This document shows, one piece after another, positions 20,127 through 32,001 of a stretch of 35,562 nt of DNA. Each line of letters starts with the position of its first letter. Positions within the stretch are counted from its first letter, which is position 1. Source of the stretch: Oppiella nova (taxonomy: Eukaryota > Arthropoda > Arachnida > Sarcoptiformes > Oppiidae). Location: the NCBI GenBank assembly GCA_905397405.1, contig CAJPVJ010000159.1, positions 1 to 35,562 of the forward strand, read 5' to 3'. A model generated the notes under the pieces. It was not told the DNA's origin. It ran no database searches and saw only the letters and a program-made list of their open reading frames with translations. The position numbers and the translations under genes are program-made.

Positions 20127-20860
20127 TCAGATAATCCGCTGAATATTATCCGTATTCTCCTTCTTCGAGGTCTCTTCGATGAGTTGTCGGAAGTGTTGCC
20201 GACATTCATGTCTCTTCAACTTCATGGTCGGCGTCAGGAAACCGCTCTCCTGTGTGAAGGGGTCGCTGTGGAGGGCGATGTCCGTCACCTGTATTATCGC
20301 CACACATGTATCACCACATAAAGCATTTACCAAAACATTAATCACCAGTAAAAATATGATTTTTTAACACAAAGATTATGATCAGAGATGTCACGAAATG
20401 TGTGCACAAAAAACCTGTTCACTAGTGGATAATCCCTCGCGCCGTCCGATGTTTAGTATATCGTTTAACACGGTTTTGATGAATGCCTATCGAAACGATT
20501 GCTATTTAATTAAAATACCTAGATAATAGATAAGTAATCAGGGTACTGACCACGTTCTTGCAGGCTTCGGCGGCCGATAATAGCATGTTATTCTCGGCGC
20601 ACCACAGGTTTATGCCGTCCACGTCCGGTATGACGATAGCTATTAGTCCCGTCTTAATAGGGAAATGTAGTTAAAAGGCATTAGTTTTTTCAAGTTTTGT
20701 TAATTTGCGGCGACATTACTGTACAGTACTTGGAAATAGTTGGCGTCCACAAACACCTGTCCCACATATTGCGACTGGATGTATATGTTCTCGACCTGGT
20801 ACAATTAACAAATGTTAGTGGGTTTTCTCATTAAGAAATATAAATTAGTAATTAATGGTA

Positions 20861-20898
<38 letters not shown>

Positions 20899-21519
20899 AT
20901 AAAATTGACAACAAATAAATCATACTTATGTAACATAATACTAAAAACTTCTTGAAAACTAATATGAGGTTTAATATTAATTTTTAAAATAAATGTATAG
21001 TAATAAGAATAAATGCATAATTTTAAATAAGATTTTGTTTTTAAACTTTAAATACTTCACTGGTACTATGTTAATATTTTTAAAAACATATTTAGTGATT
21101 AAACTACCAATGCTGATAACAGTTTAGGAATATTTTGCTAATTTAATTAACTTAATATAATTAAAATTATTTCTTATAAATAATTTTCATGTTATCCTAC
21201 CAAAAGGACTTTTGTCCTAGGACTTTTTAGGGCTTTACACTTTTGGTTTTACTGAACCATTAACACACTCGTTTATGCAGCGCTGTTGTACCCGGGTACA
21301 TTTGTTTATAATCCTTTTACACTCATTGAGTACTTTTTTATTTTTAGCCCTTTTACACACTTTTAATATGGATATTCATGTTAATATTGAACTTAAAACT
21401 AGACCTAAAACTATATTAGTATACTTTTATAGTAAGTTTATATCTGACAATATTTTATATAAAATACAATTTTACAGTTTTCAAAATAAATAATAATTAT
21501 TTATTGTATAAAAATTTTT

Positions 21520-21551
<32 letters not shown>

Positions 21552-24500
21552 CCAAACCTTGTCCGGACAGATGAACTCCAGTTCCAATGAGTTACTCAAC
21601 TGAAAGATATGCTCCTTTCGGTCCATTATCTTAAGTGTTCCGTTCTTTTCCATTATAATTATATTACGAAAACATTTTTGTGGCCATAAAAACACAAATA
21701 AATGCAAATTCTTAGTACGAAAACTCGTGACTTATGGGGGCATACCTTAAGCCATTGGCCGACATCGCCGGTGTGATACCAGCCCTCCTCGTCAAACACG
21801 CGTTCATCGGATCCCTTATAAAAACCCGAGAAAACGTTGGTTCCCTTAACGCAGATCTGGTGGTGTGATTGGCCCCCAAAAACATAGGGAGAAAAAACAC
21901 TTTAGTTTTTATTTGTTTTACATTTCGAGAGAACGGGAGAAAAAACTTTTTTCATTTTGTTTTTGCTTTCTCTGTCTCCTCATTGAAATTCAGTCGAGAA
22001 ATCGTTTTCCCTCTCAGGTATGTATGTAATGGGAAAGGGATGCCACTTATGTATGTATATACCTCTCCGATGCCATCTCTGTCGGCGATTATATTCAAAT
22101 GCTTAACGTTTACTAATTTAACGGAATTACAGCTTAGCGGCGGACCCAAAGAGCCTGCGAAATGAAATTACATTTATTATAATTTTGTAGTAAAAAAATA
22201 CTTTTTGTTAGTTTTAGTAAGAGTTTTTGTTATTGCTTTCACTTATATACTAGGCTTATATAATACACACACAATTGGGTATCGGTTTTCAGTGTGTGTG
22301 TGTGTGTTTTTTTATAATCATTGCTTAATCACGTTCATAATTATCGATAGAAATTATTCCCTGGTTATTGACTCCGAGAGAAATAATGCATTTTTTTGTG
22401 TAGTATGTATAGCAAAAAAAGTTTATGTAACTTTTTACTCGCGAAACATTATACTTGTATTATGTTATCGATTTAAATTATATAATATATGCAAACATTT
22501 GTATATATGCTCAACATTTTCTTAAATAACATTTAAAAGGATTGTTTACTATTAAGATGATGATGAATGCATTTAAATTTATATATTATATTATATATTT
22601 ATTTGATTGATTGTGCATTGAGTGAGTCATCGGTTTTGAGAGAAATTTAATTTATATTTCAATTCGCTAAACAAATTTAAATGTTTATGCGATCCTAATA
22701 TAACAAACAGGATATATTATATAAGTATTATACTACTAGTAGTGTGTATATTATATACGAGTTATGATTGTATAATAAATTATAATAACAGCGAATAAAT
22801 GTCTATAAATATTCAGAGTCCCCGAGTATTTGCTACTCAATTGTTTCGTACGGGTATGGGTAGGAGGGGAATGGTATGCCATGTCTTACCGGATGATTGA
22901 TCGGCGCAATGGGTTAGAGTTACAAACGCCGAGCACTCCGTCAAACCATAGCACTCCAAGACCTGGTGATGGTTAAGACATTATCATTACTATTGCCATT
23001 AGTTTTGCTATTTTTTGCACTTCATTATAAGTCTCATTAAAACACACACACAGAGCGTAATCCCAACCAATCAATTAAACTAAATTTCATAACTTATTCA
23101 CAAAAAAATATACTAATAATTATTATGTATATAAAAAGTATGGTATAAAAAATATGTGTGTAATTAATTCGTTTAAAAAATAAGATAAAAATAAAGTTAT
23201 TTTTGGCAAATAATTCTCGGCTCATAAATATATTCATTATATACGGTGTATGTATGTCCCCATCAATTATGAATCGCCTAATAAAAAAAACTTTTGCAAA
23301 CTTTTTTGTCGGCTATACTATCGCTCATTAAATACACGGACAGAGAGTTCACACCCGATAAGCGCTTTGGCTATCAGTCTCTTAATGCAATTAATTGGTA
23401 TACAAATTGTGATAAATTTAGACAAATTGGCTGCTCTCTCTCTCTCTCTCTCTCTCTCCCTCTCTCTCTCTCTCCTAACCCGACATCCAAACGAATTGCG
23501 TATGAAATTCAAAACAGTCGACGAGATTTGCGATGAGCCGGATATTAGTAGCTTTAGGTTTCCGCCCAGAGTTTGCTTCACCGTTTTGAACACCACTTTA
23601 TCCCATATACTGCTGTTGGACGAGCCGACCGCTCTGTCATTATTGTACGTAAAAAAACACAATACATAACCATAAATGCATTTTTATAGGCAATTAATTT
23701 ATGAGATATATAGTACTGAAAAGGGTTTTTAAACATAAAGACATTCAGAGGTTTACTTCAAAAAATCCGGTTGTTTTGACTTCAGAGCGATGTCTAGCAC
23801 TCGACTCCGAACCCAATTGCCCCTCACTTTTGAGATGACCTTTCAATTGAATGCAAACACAGTTTAAAGCGATTTTTTCGTACGACAATAGCCGCAGATA
23901 TATATTAATTTTTATATATTATATTATTGTTATATAATAATAATAATAACTCTATTATAAAGTCGGTTGAGAATCCTGGGGACGCAGTACATGATTGTCG
24001 GCATCAAAACCTATTGTATAGCAAAACAAAGGGTTTTCTCCTTTAATAAAACTGTTTTGAAAAAGTTTTTTCCAAATCAAAGCATAACATACCGGGAGAT
24101 CACGGGACAGGTCTTTGAAATCACCGGAATAGATGCCAATACGGCCGCCACTGTAGAACATACAGGCCTTTCAGTCCGAGGGAAATACAGTTAATATAAT
24201 ATAACTTATTATATGAAATACAATGAGTGAAAAGCATTTTGTAATTAAGAGTTTGAGAGAAGTTTTTGTTTGTTTAACAAGAATACGAAAAAAAAATAAT
24301 AATAATATTTAGTTTTTAATTACTTTTAATATACGTTCCCTTAATTGCGCGGACGATAAGTACGCTATCATTGTCTCGTCCTTAAGATTAAAATGCGAGT
24401 CCTGTTTGCGATGAAATAATAAAAATTATAATTTGTTTTACTAGTGAACACACATCTGACAGATAAATATAAAATTTTTAAAACTATTTTTTTTGTGCGG

Positions 24501-26276
24501 TTTTTGTTTCTCTCGGTTTTGTATTTGTATACCAAATGTAAGAGAAGTCCAGAAACGGCGGCCACGAGATTGCCGTGAGTTAAGAGCGCTGAACGATATA
24601 TGCAAACGAAAAAAAAGTTTTCAAAAACTTGTTGTTTTGTTACTTAAAATTGTAGTTTTAGTTGTGTTTGTTGTTTAAACTTTATACACATGTATACCTC
24701 CTTTAGGATTTCCTGTCGTTCCACTCGTATAAGAGATGACTGAAGAGTTTTTTGGTGATGAAAAATATGATAGAAAATTGTATTAAACTTTTTTTGATAC
24801 ATTTTTTTTTGATGACATCTTATATGAGATAATGTAATACTCGCTAAATCTGTGGGTTTTGGGATCTGTAATCAGGGAAAAATTGTTTGCTTAATACACA
24901 AAAATAATGAAAATTTCACACAATTTCTGTCGGTTTCTCACCACAAATGTCTGCAAATCGACGATTCCCTGTCGCTATCGATACGATGACAACGATATTC
25001 ATTATAACGAAAAAAATTCACATCAATTTTCCTATAATTTCTCCAAAAAATATTTACCTCGATATCTGTGAACGCGAATAATTTAATCCCTATATATTAC
25101 ATATATAAATAGTATGTTAGTTAGTATAGGAATGTCATATTAAAAAAGACACTAAGAATCGACACCTTTTTTCTCAGCCAATAGTTTGGTTTCGGGATAC
25201 AAGTGATCGCTGGTGAGGATCAGACTCTCGACTTTATACCTGACGGCCGTGAAGTTCATCACCTGTTTGGCCCTTTCGTTGGAGTCCACGATCACGCATT
25301 TGGGCTCAACTGAGCGCAAAAGTTTTCATTTTAAAAATTAATTTTGATATTAATATATCGATAATGATCTCGATATTAAGTCTAACTTTGCTGAAAAATG
25401 TATTTCCATGTATTGGATTCCGTGGTGTCAAATATGGGCACCACTGCCATCGAGTAGTGATAGCACGCGTACTCAGCGATCATTAGCTGATATTTTTTAA
25501 TTAAATGTTTTTTAAATCAATAAATCTTTCGATTAAATCAAATCAAAAGCTTAATACGAAAAGTATATATACTTTGAAATTATTTCTGCTGAAGAAAGCA
25601 ATGATCGTCTTATTGTTGGGTTCGCAGCCAATGGACACCAAACCTGAGCCGAAAGTTTTCATACGAAATAAAATCTATTGATATGTGAGACGAGAGAAAA
25701 GATAATAATATTTTTTAATGAATGCCAGCATTTCAAGTGACATTGACTTTGAACATTGATTTCAAAAACCTGACTATAAGTAGACCATTCGTAAGCACTG
25801 GTGTACGGACTAATAAGGCCCAGGCAGTGGTTGTCCCCTATAATTATGATCATAAATGTGATAAGGGAATGGTGCTTTTTTCTACTTAAATGTCAAGGAA
25901 ATGGTAGGTTTTGAAAAAACATAGTATAACACAAACTCGATATCTTATATCCGCGATAAACACAATCCAATAAAGTCTTGATCTGCGGCTCGCATGTCAG
26001 CAAATACTTGTCCCTCTCGACCATCGCTGAGCACCGGGTGCTCTAAATAGGCGATCAATTAATATTAATTAACAATTTATTTACTGTATATATACATGGG
26101 ATAATTGTTGGCAATTAAAATGCCACAAATACCTTGCTGATCACTCGGGACTGATTATTCAAGTCGATCATAACTGGCGTTTGGTTGACGTCCACATCCA
26201 CTACAGTCTCCGACGACTTCACAGACGCCTCCAAACTATGTGCTGATGTGTTGTAGGAATTGGTTTGGGTTTGCAT
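20127..26276 (-). CDS. Long-chain acyl-CoA synthetase, 23 exons (ACSL1/5/6-like, divergent)
   Basis: Exons: 26133-26276, 25937-26042, 25770-25837, 25573-25674, 25387-25486, about 25164-25309, about 24942-24968, 24841-24865, 24698-24739, 24533-24588, 24324-24401, 24093-24167, 23951-24010, 23757-23839, 23480-23633, 22890-22962, 22063-22154, 21746-21856, 21558-21644, 20730-20795, 20551-20652, 20415-20486, 20127-20288. They join in frame to about 676 residues; only the exon 6/7 junction is ambiguous. Recognisable landmarks are EWSTYSQ, YACYHYSMAVVPIFDT, the AMP-binding loop YTSGTTGNPKG, CYGLTEC, GWYHTGDVGQWL, KIMDRKEHIF and LTPTMKLKR with the C-terminal catalytic-lysine region. The family activates long-chain fatty acids with ATP and CoA on ER or mitochondrial outer membranes. 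No N-terminal membrane anchor is visible. Several family motifs are altered: AYLSSAQLRER for LPLAHxFER, SGSSQ for the GAAP type, and NSLELEF for the QGEYI type. Confidence 0.88.
20866..20897 (+). repeat. (GA)n microsatellite in acyl-CoA synthetase intron 19
   Basis: About 32 bp of perfect GA, i.e. (TC)n in the sense of the gene, starting about 70 nt upstream of the acceptor of exon 20. Confidence 0.9.
21520..21546 (+). repeat. (GA)n microsatellite beside the exon 19 donor
   Basis: About 27 bp of GA, (TC)n in gene sense, beginning 11 nt inside the intron after the donor GTTTGG. Confidence 0.9.
23434..23475 (+). repeat. (CT)n microsatellite abutting the exon 15 donor
   Basis: About 42 bp of CT with one CCC interruption, (GA)n in gene sense. 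The donor GTTAGG runs directly into the AGAGAG tract. Confidence 0.9.
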
Positions 26277-27228
26277 TTACTGTGTGTATAGTATATATCA
26301 CTAGTAATTATAATTAATAATAATATTTAATGGTAATAGACATTCACTTGTAATGTATGTTTCAAATACACAGGAATAGCGGTGTATTTCTATGTATTTC
26401 TTATGTGGATGTTATGGTTTCGGTATAAAAAATAACAAAAATATATTCAGAAAATTCGCTCAATTTCTTGACTTTTTTTTATTTCATATGAGTATTCATT
26501 AAACGATAAATGCATTCAAATACAGGTATAGATAGATATGATATAAGACTATATTAATAATCGTAAGACTGCACGCAAACTAATAATTTTAATTTTAAAC
26601 TCAATTCTTATGCGTAAACTTGAAGTTCAGTTTTAGGTTTTGTTTTTTGTGTTTACTATTTAAAGTTATAATTTAAAGATTATTTATATATAATATGTTT
26701 TTTATTTTGAATCATATGCCTGCGAAAAATAGTTTTTATATATACTATATGCATATCTGATGTTTAAAATAAAATTAATATCAGATTAGTTGATAGATTA
26801 GATATTAAAACATTGCGAAACACCAAATTTAATTGAATTTATATTTATTGATTTGTAAATTAAAATTATCATACGTTAAGACTTGTTTTAATGAGATTCT
26901 GGTTATAAAATGTAAATCCCGTTCCCCTTTATATGCTTTTGCGTTCATCTGGTGTTAATTCGCTATAATTTATAATTAATGAAACATTCATTGATTTTTA
27001 TACAGAAAACTTCAGTTTCAATGAAAGCTATTCTCTATTGAAATGCTAATGATTTCTATTCAATAGAATTCATACGAATTGTATTGTATTTGTTTGACAT
27101 TTGAGGTAAATTGCGAAACACTGACTGAATTTTTTTGGGATATTTGTGTCAACTCTTGTCGATGGTCTGCAATCTCTTAAACTAAAGCCATTTTTGGTTA
27201 AGAAGTTGCTGTCAATTCCAGTGCCCTG
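26277..27228. other. 5' flank of the acyl-CoA synthetase gene
   Basis: AT-rich, with no coding signal seen. It should contain the promoter of the minus-strand acyl-CoA synthetase gene; no motif can be named. Confidence 0.4.
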
Positions 27229-27959
27229 TTATGCAGCGCCTGGTGATCCAAAACCACTTACTATACTAACATTTCCAGAGGTGTCTGGGCTCTCATGATA
27301 AGCATCAGAGTCTGTGGTCAGAGCTCTTAACCCCTCAAACGCTTTGCTAACTTCATTGATATCCTTATAACCACTTTTGATGAGAGAATAGACAAGAAAC
27401 TTTAAGCTCTTCCTTGAACTCCAGGCGCTGCGCGAGTCGAGTAAACTCGTGAGTAGTCTCACACCACATATCCATATCCTTTGATATCTTCATCGGCGGT
27501 AATACTCAGTCCTCACCGAAGTTTCTGTACTAAACTGTCAGACACTTCTCATCCATAGCCTGCATACCATTCCCCGTGAGATATATTATTCTTCGTGAAT
27601 GATATGCCAACCCATCCATCAATTGAGACAACAGATGCATGAATAGGCGCTCATCTAATTTACATGTCGTCCACCCATTCCTCTAAATTATACTCAAATA
27701 ACTTCATTACTACATAAATGTTTAAGTTTTGAGGGCTGAGGTATGGGCGACAGGACTGGTCGGAAGGGATACCTCTTGTCTGAGAAATTCTGGTGGAAAT
27801 GAGTTTATGAAAAGTCTTTTCCCTTTCATTTCCTATGCTTTCATCTTCCGGTTCATTCAATTCAGTGATGGGAGTGAGGGTTGGGAGGAAAGGGTCGGGT
27901 CTAACATTTAGTGTGCCATTACCTGCTGTCTGTCCCCTAATATTTAGTATGAAAGGCAT
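27229..27959 (-). pseudogene. Frame-broken protein-kinase-like remnant
   Basis: This 730-bp patch is less AT-rich than its surroundings and reads as protein in pieces across frames. Frame one (27959-27660) ends with a kinase-hinge-like stretch (LNIYVVMKLFEYNLEEWVDD) then stops. The next frame continues as a helix typical after a kinase hinge (LDERLFMHLLSQLMDGLAYH), then loses the expected HRDLK loop and stops near 27529. A third frame (27462-27229) gives SLKFLVYSLIKSGYKDINEV and a Ser/Gly-rich end. No splice signals join them and the catalytic loop is missing. Best read as a decayed kinase copy, with the family below kinase level unassigned; it could also be chance similarity. Confidence 0.35.
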
Positions 27960-30444
27960 ATTACCCTCAAAAGTAACTGAATTATAAATAATTGTTAAGA
28001 CTTTTACTTTTGATAAGCATTTTTCAGTTTAATACAAATAGTTTTGTTATAAAAATAATTATTTTTATATTTCTATTCATATTAAACACTATTTAAGCGT
28101 TTGATTGACGACTAGAAAGTCCTTAAACATTATTATTGAATGCATGTATAAATCAAAATTTGAAAGCAATTTCTATCGCATAAGAAAAAAGTTTTTCATT
28201 TCATTTGAATAAAATCTTAATATAAAATTTTTTGTTAGTTTTTGTTTGTAAATGAATTTATTATTAAATTAAACGATAAGAAGTGAAATCCTAAAGATAA
28301 GAGTTGGGAGTAGTCTCGCAAAAGTTGATTCAAATTAAATTTACAGCAATATATATATTTATTACCCCGATCATCTAATCATTATACTCGCGAATTCAGT
28401 GACTATTTTAGTGTTAAATAACGCTATGTTTGTAACGATTTATTTGCCCGATAATGTTTTATGGCTTTTAATTTGAATATATCTTAATGTTTTTGTTTAT
28501 TATTATTGATAATAAAATAAATTTGCCGTGTAACTTTTATTTGGGAAAGCGATTAATTTGTTTTTTACTATTTTTCTACAATTCTTTGAATGTATGAATA
28601 AAATCTAAATAATTATTATACGAGTAAAAAAGCTATACATACGGTAATAATCAGAGATAAATCAACTTGGTATTGAGAAATGTCGGCTATAAATCTTTGG
28701 CAAACATTTCTATTACTCAATACAAATGCAAATATGACTTATTTTTTGAATTGCTATTTATGTCGGGAGTGTATTATATTTAAAATTTTAATTCAATGTT
28801 AATGTTGGGCTTAATGTGATTTGAAAAAAAGTATTTTTATGATTAAATCATAAATCGATTAATAGCCTAATATTATTTGTGTTATTTTTTATTAAATTGT
28901 GATAAATTTATATATATTTATAGTTATTGTGAGAAAAAGTATTTTTTTAATTAATTCAAAAGCGCAACAAAAATATAAAAATTGATAAAATTGTATGATT
29001 TATTTGCAAGTATTTTATGAAATCATTAGAAAATTTATTCCCAATTACTACAAGAGTTTATAATAATTTTTTGCTAGAGATAAGGGCAGCCAAATGATTA
29101 GCTCCTATGCCTTTGGCTTACATTTGAGTATTGAATACGAAAATTGAGGTTTAATTTCACGAGACTATTGGTTAAACAGTAAATCAATTAGAAATCAATT
29201 TAATGCCATGAATATAGCATTTGGTGTATGAATTTTGCTATACTTTGCGATACACACTATAAATATATAATTAAAGTAATTTATCGGCGATTCATATTTA
29301 GATAAATATTAAATTAAACAGTATTTTCTTGAGATGAAATTGTGATTTTGCTTATGTTTTGTTTGCTACCCAGACATCAACCAAAAAAATTATATAAAAT
29401 AAATGATTAGTTATTTTGGGTTTATAATATAAACTTTATATAAACTCATTGGTTGCTGATCTCAATCGATACTAAACTACATTTCATTTAATTATTATAA
29501 TTATAAATGAGAGTTGAATTAACTGTAAATGTAATAAGTTATGATACAGTTAACTTATACAGTTAATTGCGATCAATAAGCATTTGTAAACACTTATGTG
29601 TACACATTATATAATAAAATTAATAAGTTTATTTTGTTTATCATAGAAAATATATCTATCATTAAAACTATACAATAATTACTAATTGACTATAAGAACT
29701 GAAAATATAATAATAATTTATTATTTCTAATGTATTGATTGGCAAATATGTACTACAAATACAGCATAAGATATAAACTTAATTAAAGAAATATAAAAAC
29801 ATTTTATACTTATATTCCGAAGTTATTTAAAAAATTATTGATATTTTTCTGGCGATCAATAAGTAGTCTCTCATACGAAAAGTTTTCGCTATAAGAAAAT
29901 GTATGAAAAATATTTTCTTATTTAACTAAAATTATTGCTAATTTGCGTGCAGTGACAGACTTAGGAGTGTATTGTTTTTTAGTGCCACTACCGAGGGGAC
30001 TGTTAGCTCGCAAGTGTATGAAAAATTAGCTAATTGTGCGCTAGTATTGCATTCATACGTAGCCTACACTGCAAAAGGTCTTCACATCGTATATACGATT
30101 GTATAATACGTTTCGTAATATAAATTTTGTTTTCACTTAAGATTAACTTTAAAGTGATTTTTCTCTCTGTCTCCACAAAAAAACTTTTCACAAAAAGTAT
30201 AAACAAAATATAAATAACAACAAAAACTATTTGCTAAGTATTTCCCAAACTAACAAAAAAAGTTTATACTTCTTGTTGTTATTTAAAGCTTACGCCGAGA
30301 GTTAATAATTCATTAATATTTTGGCAAAAAATAAGCATTTCTTGACTGTTTGGCTCATAAATTATCACTACTTCCCAAAAAAGCTATCGTTCCTTTCGTT
30401 TCTCTCTATAAGCTATATATTAGACGATAATAATCGCGTGAATA
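27960..30444. other. Gene-empty AT-rich intergenic region
   Basis: About 2.5 kb with no credible ORF, RNA gene or clear repeat. The last few hundred bases (30100-30444) are presumably promoter and 5' UTR of the downstream receptor gene. Confidence 0.5.
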
Positions 30445-31957
30445 ATGAGTAAACCGACGCGAATGCCGTATTTCAATCAGGCCGGCGGTAAGGAGCAGGT
30501 GGTGCTCGCCGAGGGCTACCTGCCCACCGACAAGATCTTCAAGATCGACCGCTACCTGCGCTACTTCGGTATGCTGTCCCAGAGCATCGAGGACTACCTC
30601 CAGGGCAACATCCGGGGCAAACTCAAGCGGCCCACCAAACGCCTCTACGGGCTGGCCGTCCTGTCCCTCATGACGATCGTGTTCTCGAGGAATATGATAC
30701 TGGCGTTCGTGGACGACCCGGACGTGCGTAACGTGTTGGGCGAGGCGGCGCCCGGGCGACCGGCCAAGCAGTTCACGATGGCGTTGACCCTGTGGTCGAT
30801 CTACTCGTTCCTCATCTCCCGGCTCTTCTACAGGGCCGAGAAGTTCCGCTGGAACTCCTGGTTATCGCCATTCGCGGTGTTCAAGGGCTTCATACCGCCC
30901 TCCATCATGGGTTTGGACACCGAGATGACCGACCACTGGTTCGCCAAAACCAAGAAAGTCTTGGCTCAGATGGCGCTCTTCACGAACATCAGGGCCGCGT
31001 TGGGCTCAATGATGATGGCGTGGGTGGCCTACGCCCGGCTCCGGTCCAATTCGGTCAGCCAGCCCTTCGCCCTCCTCTGGGCCACTATACTGATCGTGTG
31101 GGTGTACTATTGCACCGCCTATGCCTACATAGGCTACGGCCACTTCATATCGTTGGCCTACTATTTTCGGATGCGTTTCCATAAAGTCAATGAGGATATC
31201 GAGTCCATCATAGCGCCAGACAACCGCATGAAACCAAATGAACGGTGCGCTACCCTTCACCACGTCCTCAATGAACACAACGAGTTGTGCATCAAAATCA
31301 AGCGTAAGTCCCGAAGACATTGTCTAATGTAGTGATAGTGAGAGACCACTCATAGCTAATGCATGAAAACTTTTAGCGCACTTCACATAAACAGTTAGTT
31401 TTATCGGCACTTCAGAGACCACTTGAATATATTATATATAATTGAAAAGCCTATTAGAAAGTGAATGTAATTTATAATCATTTTTAGGGAATTAGTTGTT
31501 TGAGAGACTAATGCTTAGCTAATGTTTGCGTAAAATTGTTGTTTCAAAAATCTCTTGAAAATCATACACACAGAGTATAACGTGTTTTGGGCCAAGTATC
31601 TGATGTACACCTACTTCATGTTTGTGGCCATTATCTGTTACTCAACATTTCAGGCATTCTTCACGTACAACAGGACTTTGGTGAGGGCCGTCATGTTTAG
31701 CCTGGCGCTCGAGTCCGCGTACCTCATCACCAAAGTGTCGATCGCCGCGTCCCGTATGGCTAATGAGGTGTGACTTTAGTAGGACGTGCTCTGCATTTCT
31801 GATATACTAATCATAATAATAATAATACTGTAATTTCCATTTCTATATATCATTGGGCATTTAACACCACTTACAGGCACACGCAGCCTATACCAGACTT
31901 ATTAGAGTAACGTTTGATAAATATCCAGTCGAGTTGCAGATCCAGGCAAGTTTTTTC

Positions 31958-32001
<44 letters not shown>

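Noticed and set aside
22205-22525. 106-codon plus-strand frame with many hydrophobic residues.
   Set aside because: It lies in an intron of the acyl-CoA synthetase and is made of low-complexity T-rich and GT-repeat sequence.
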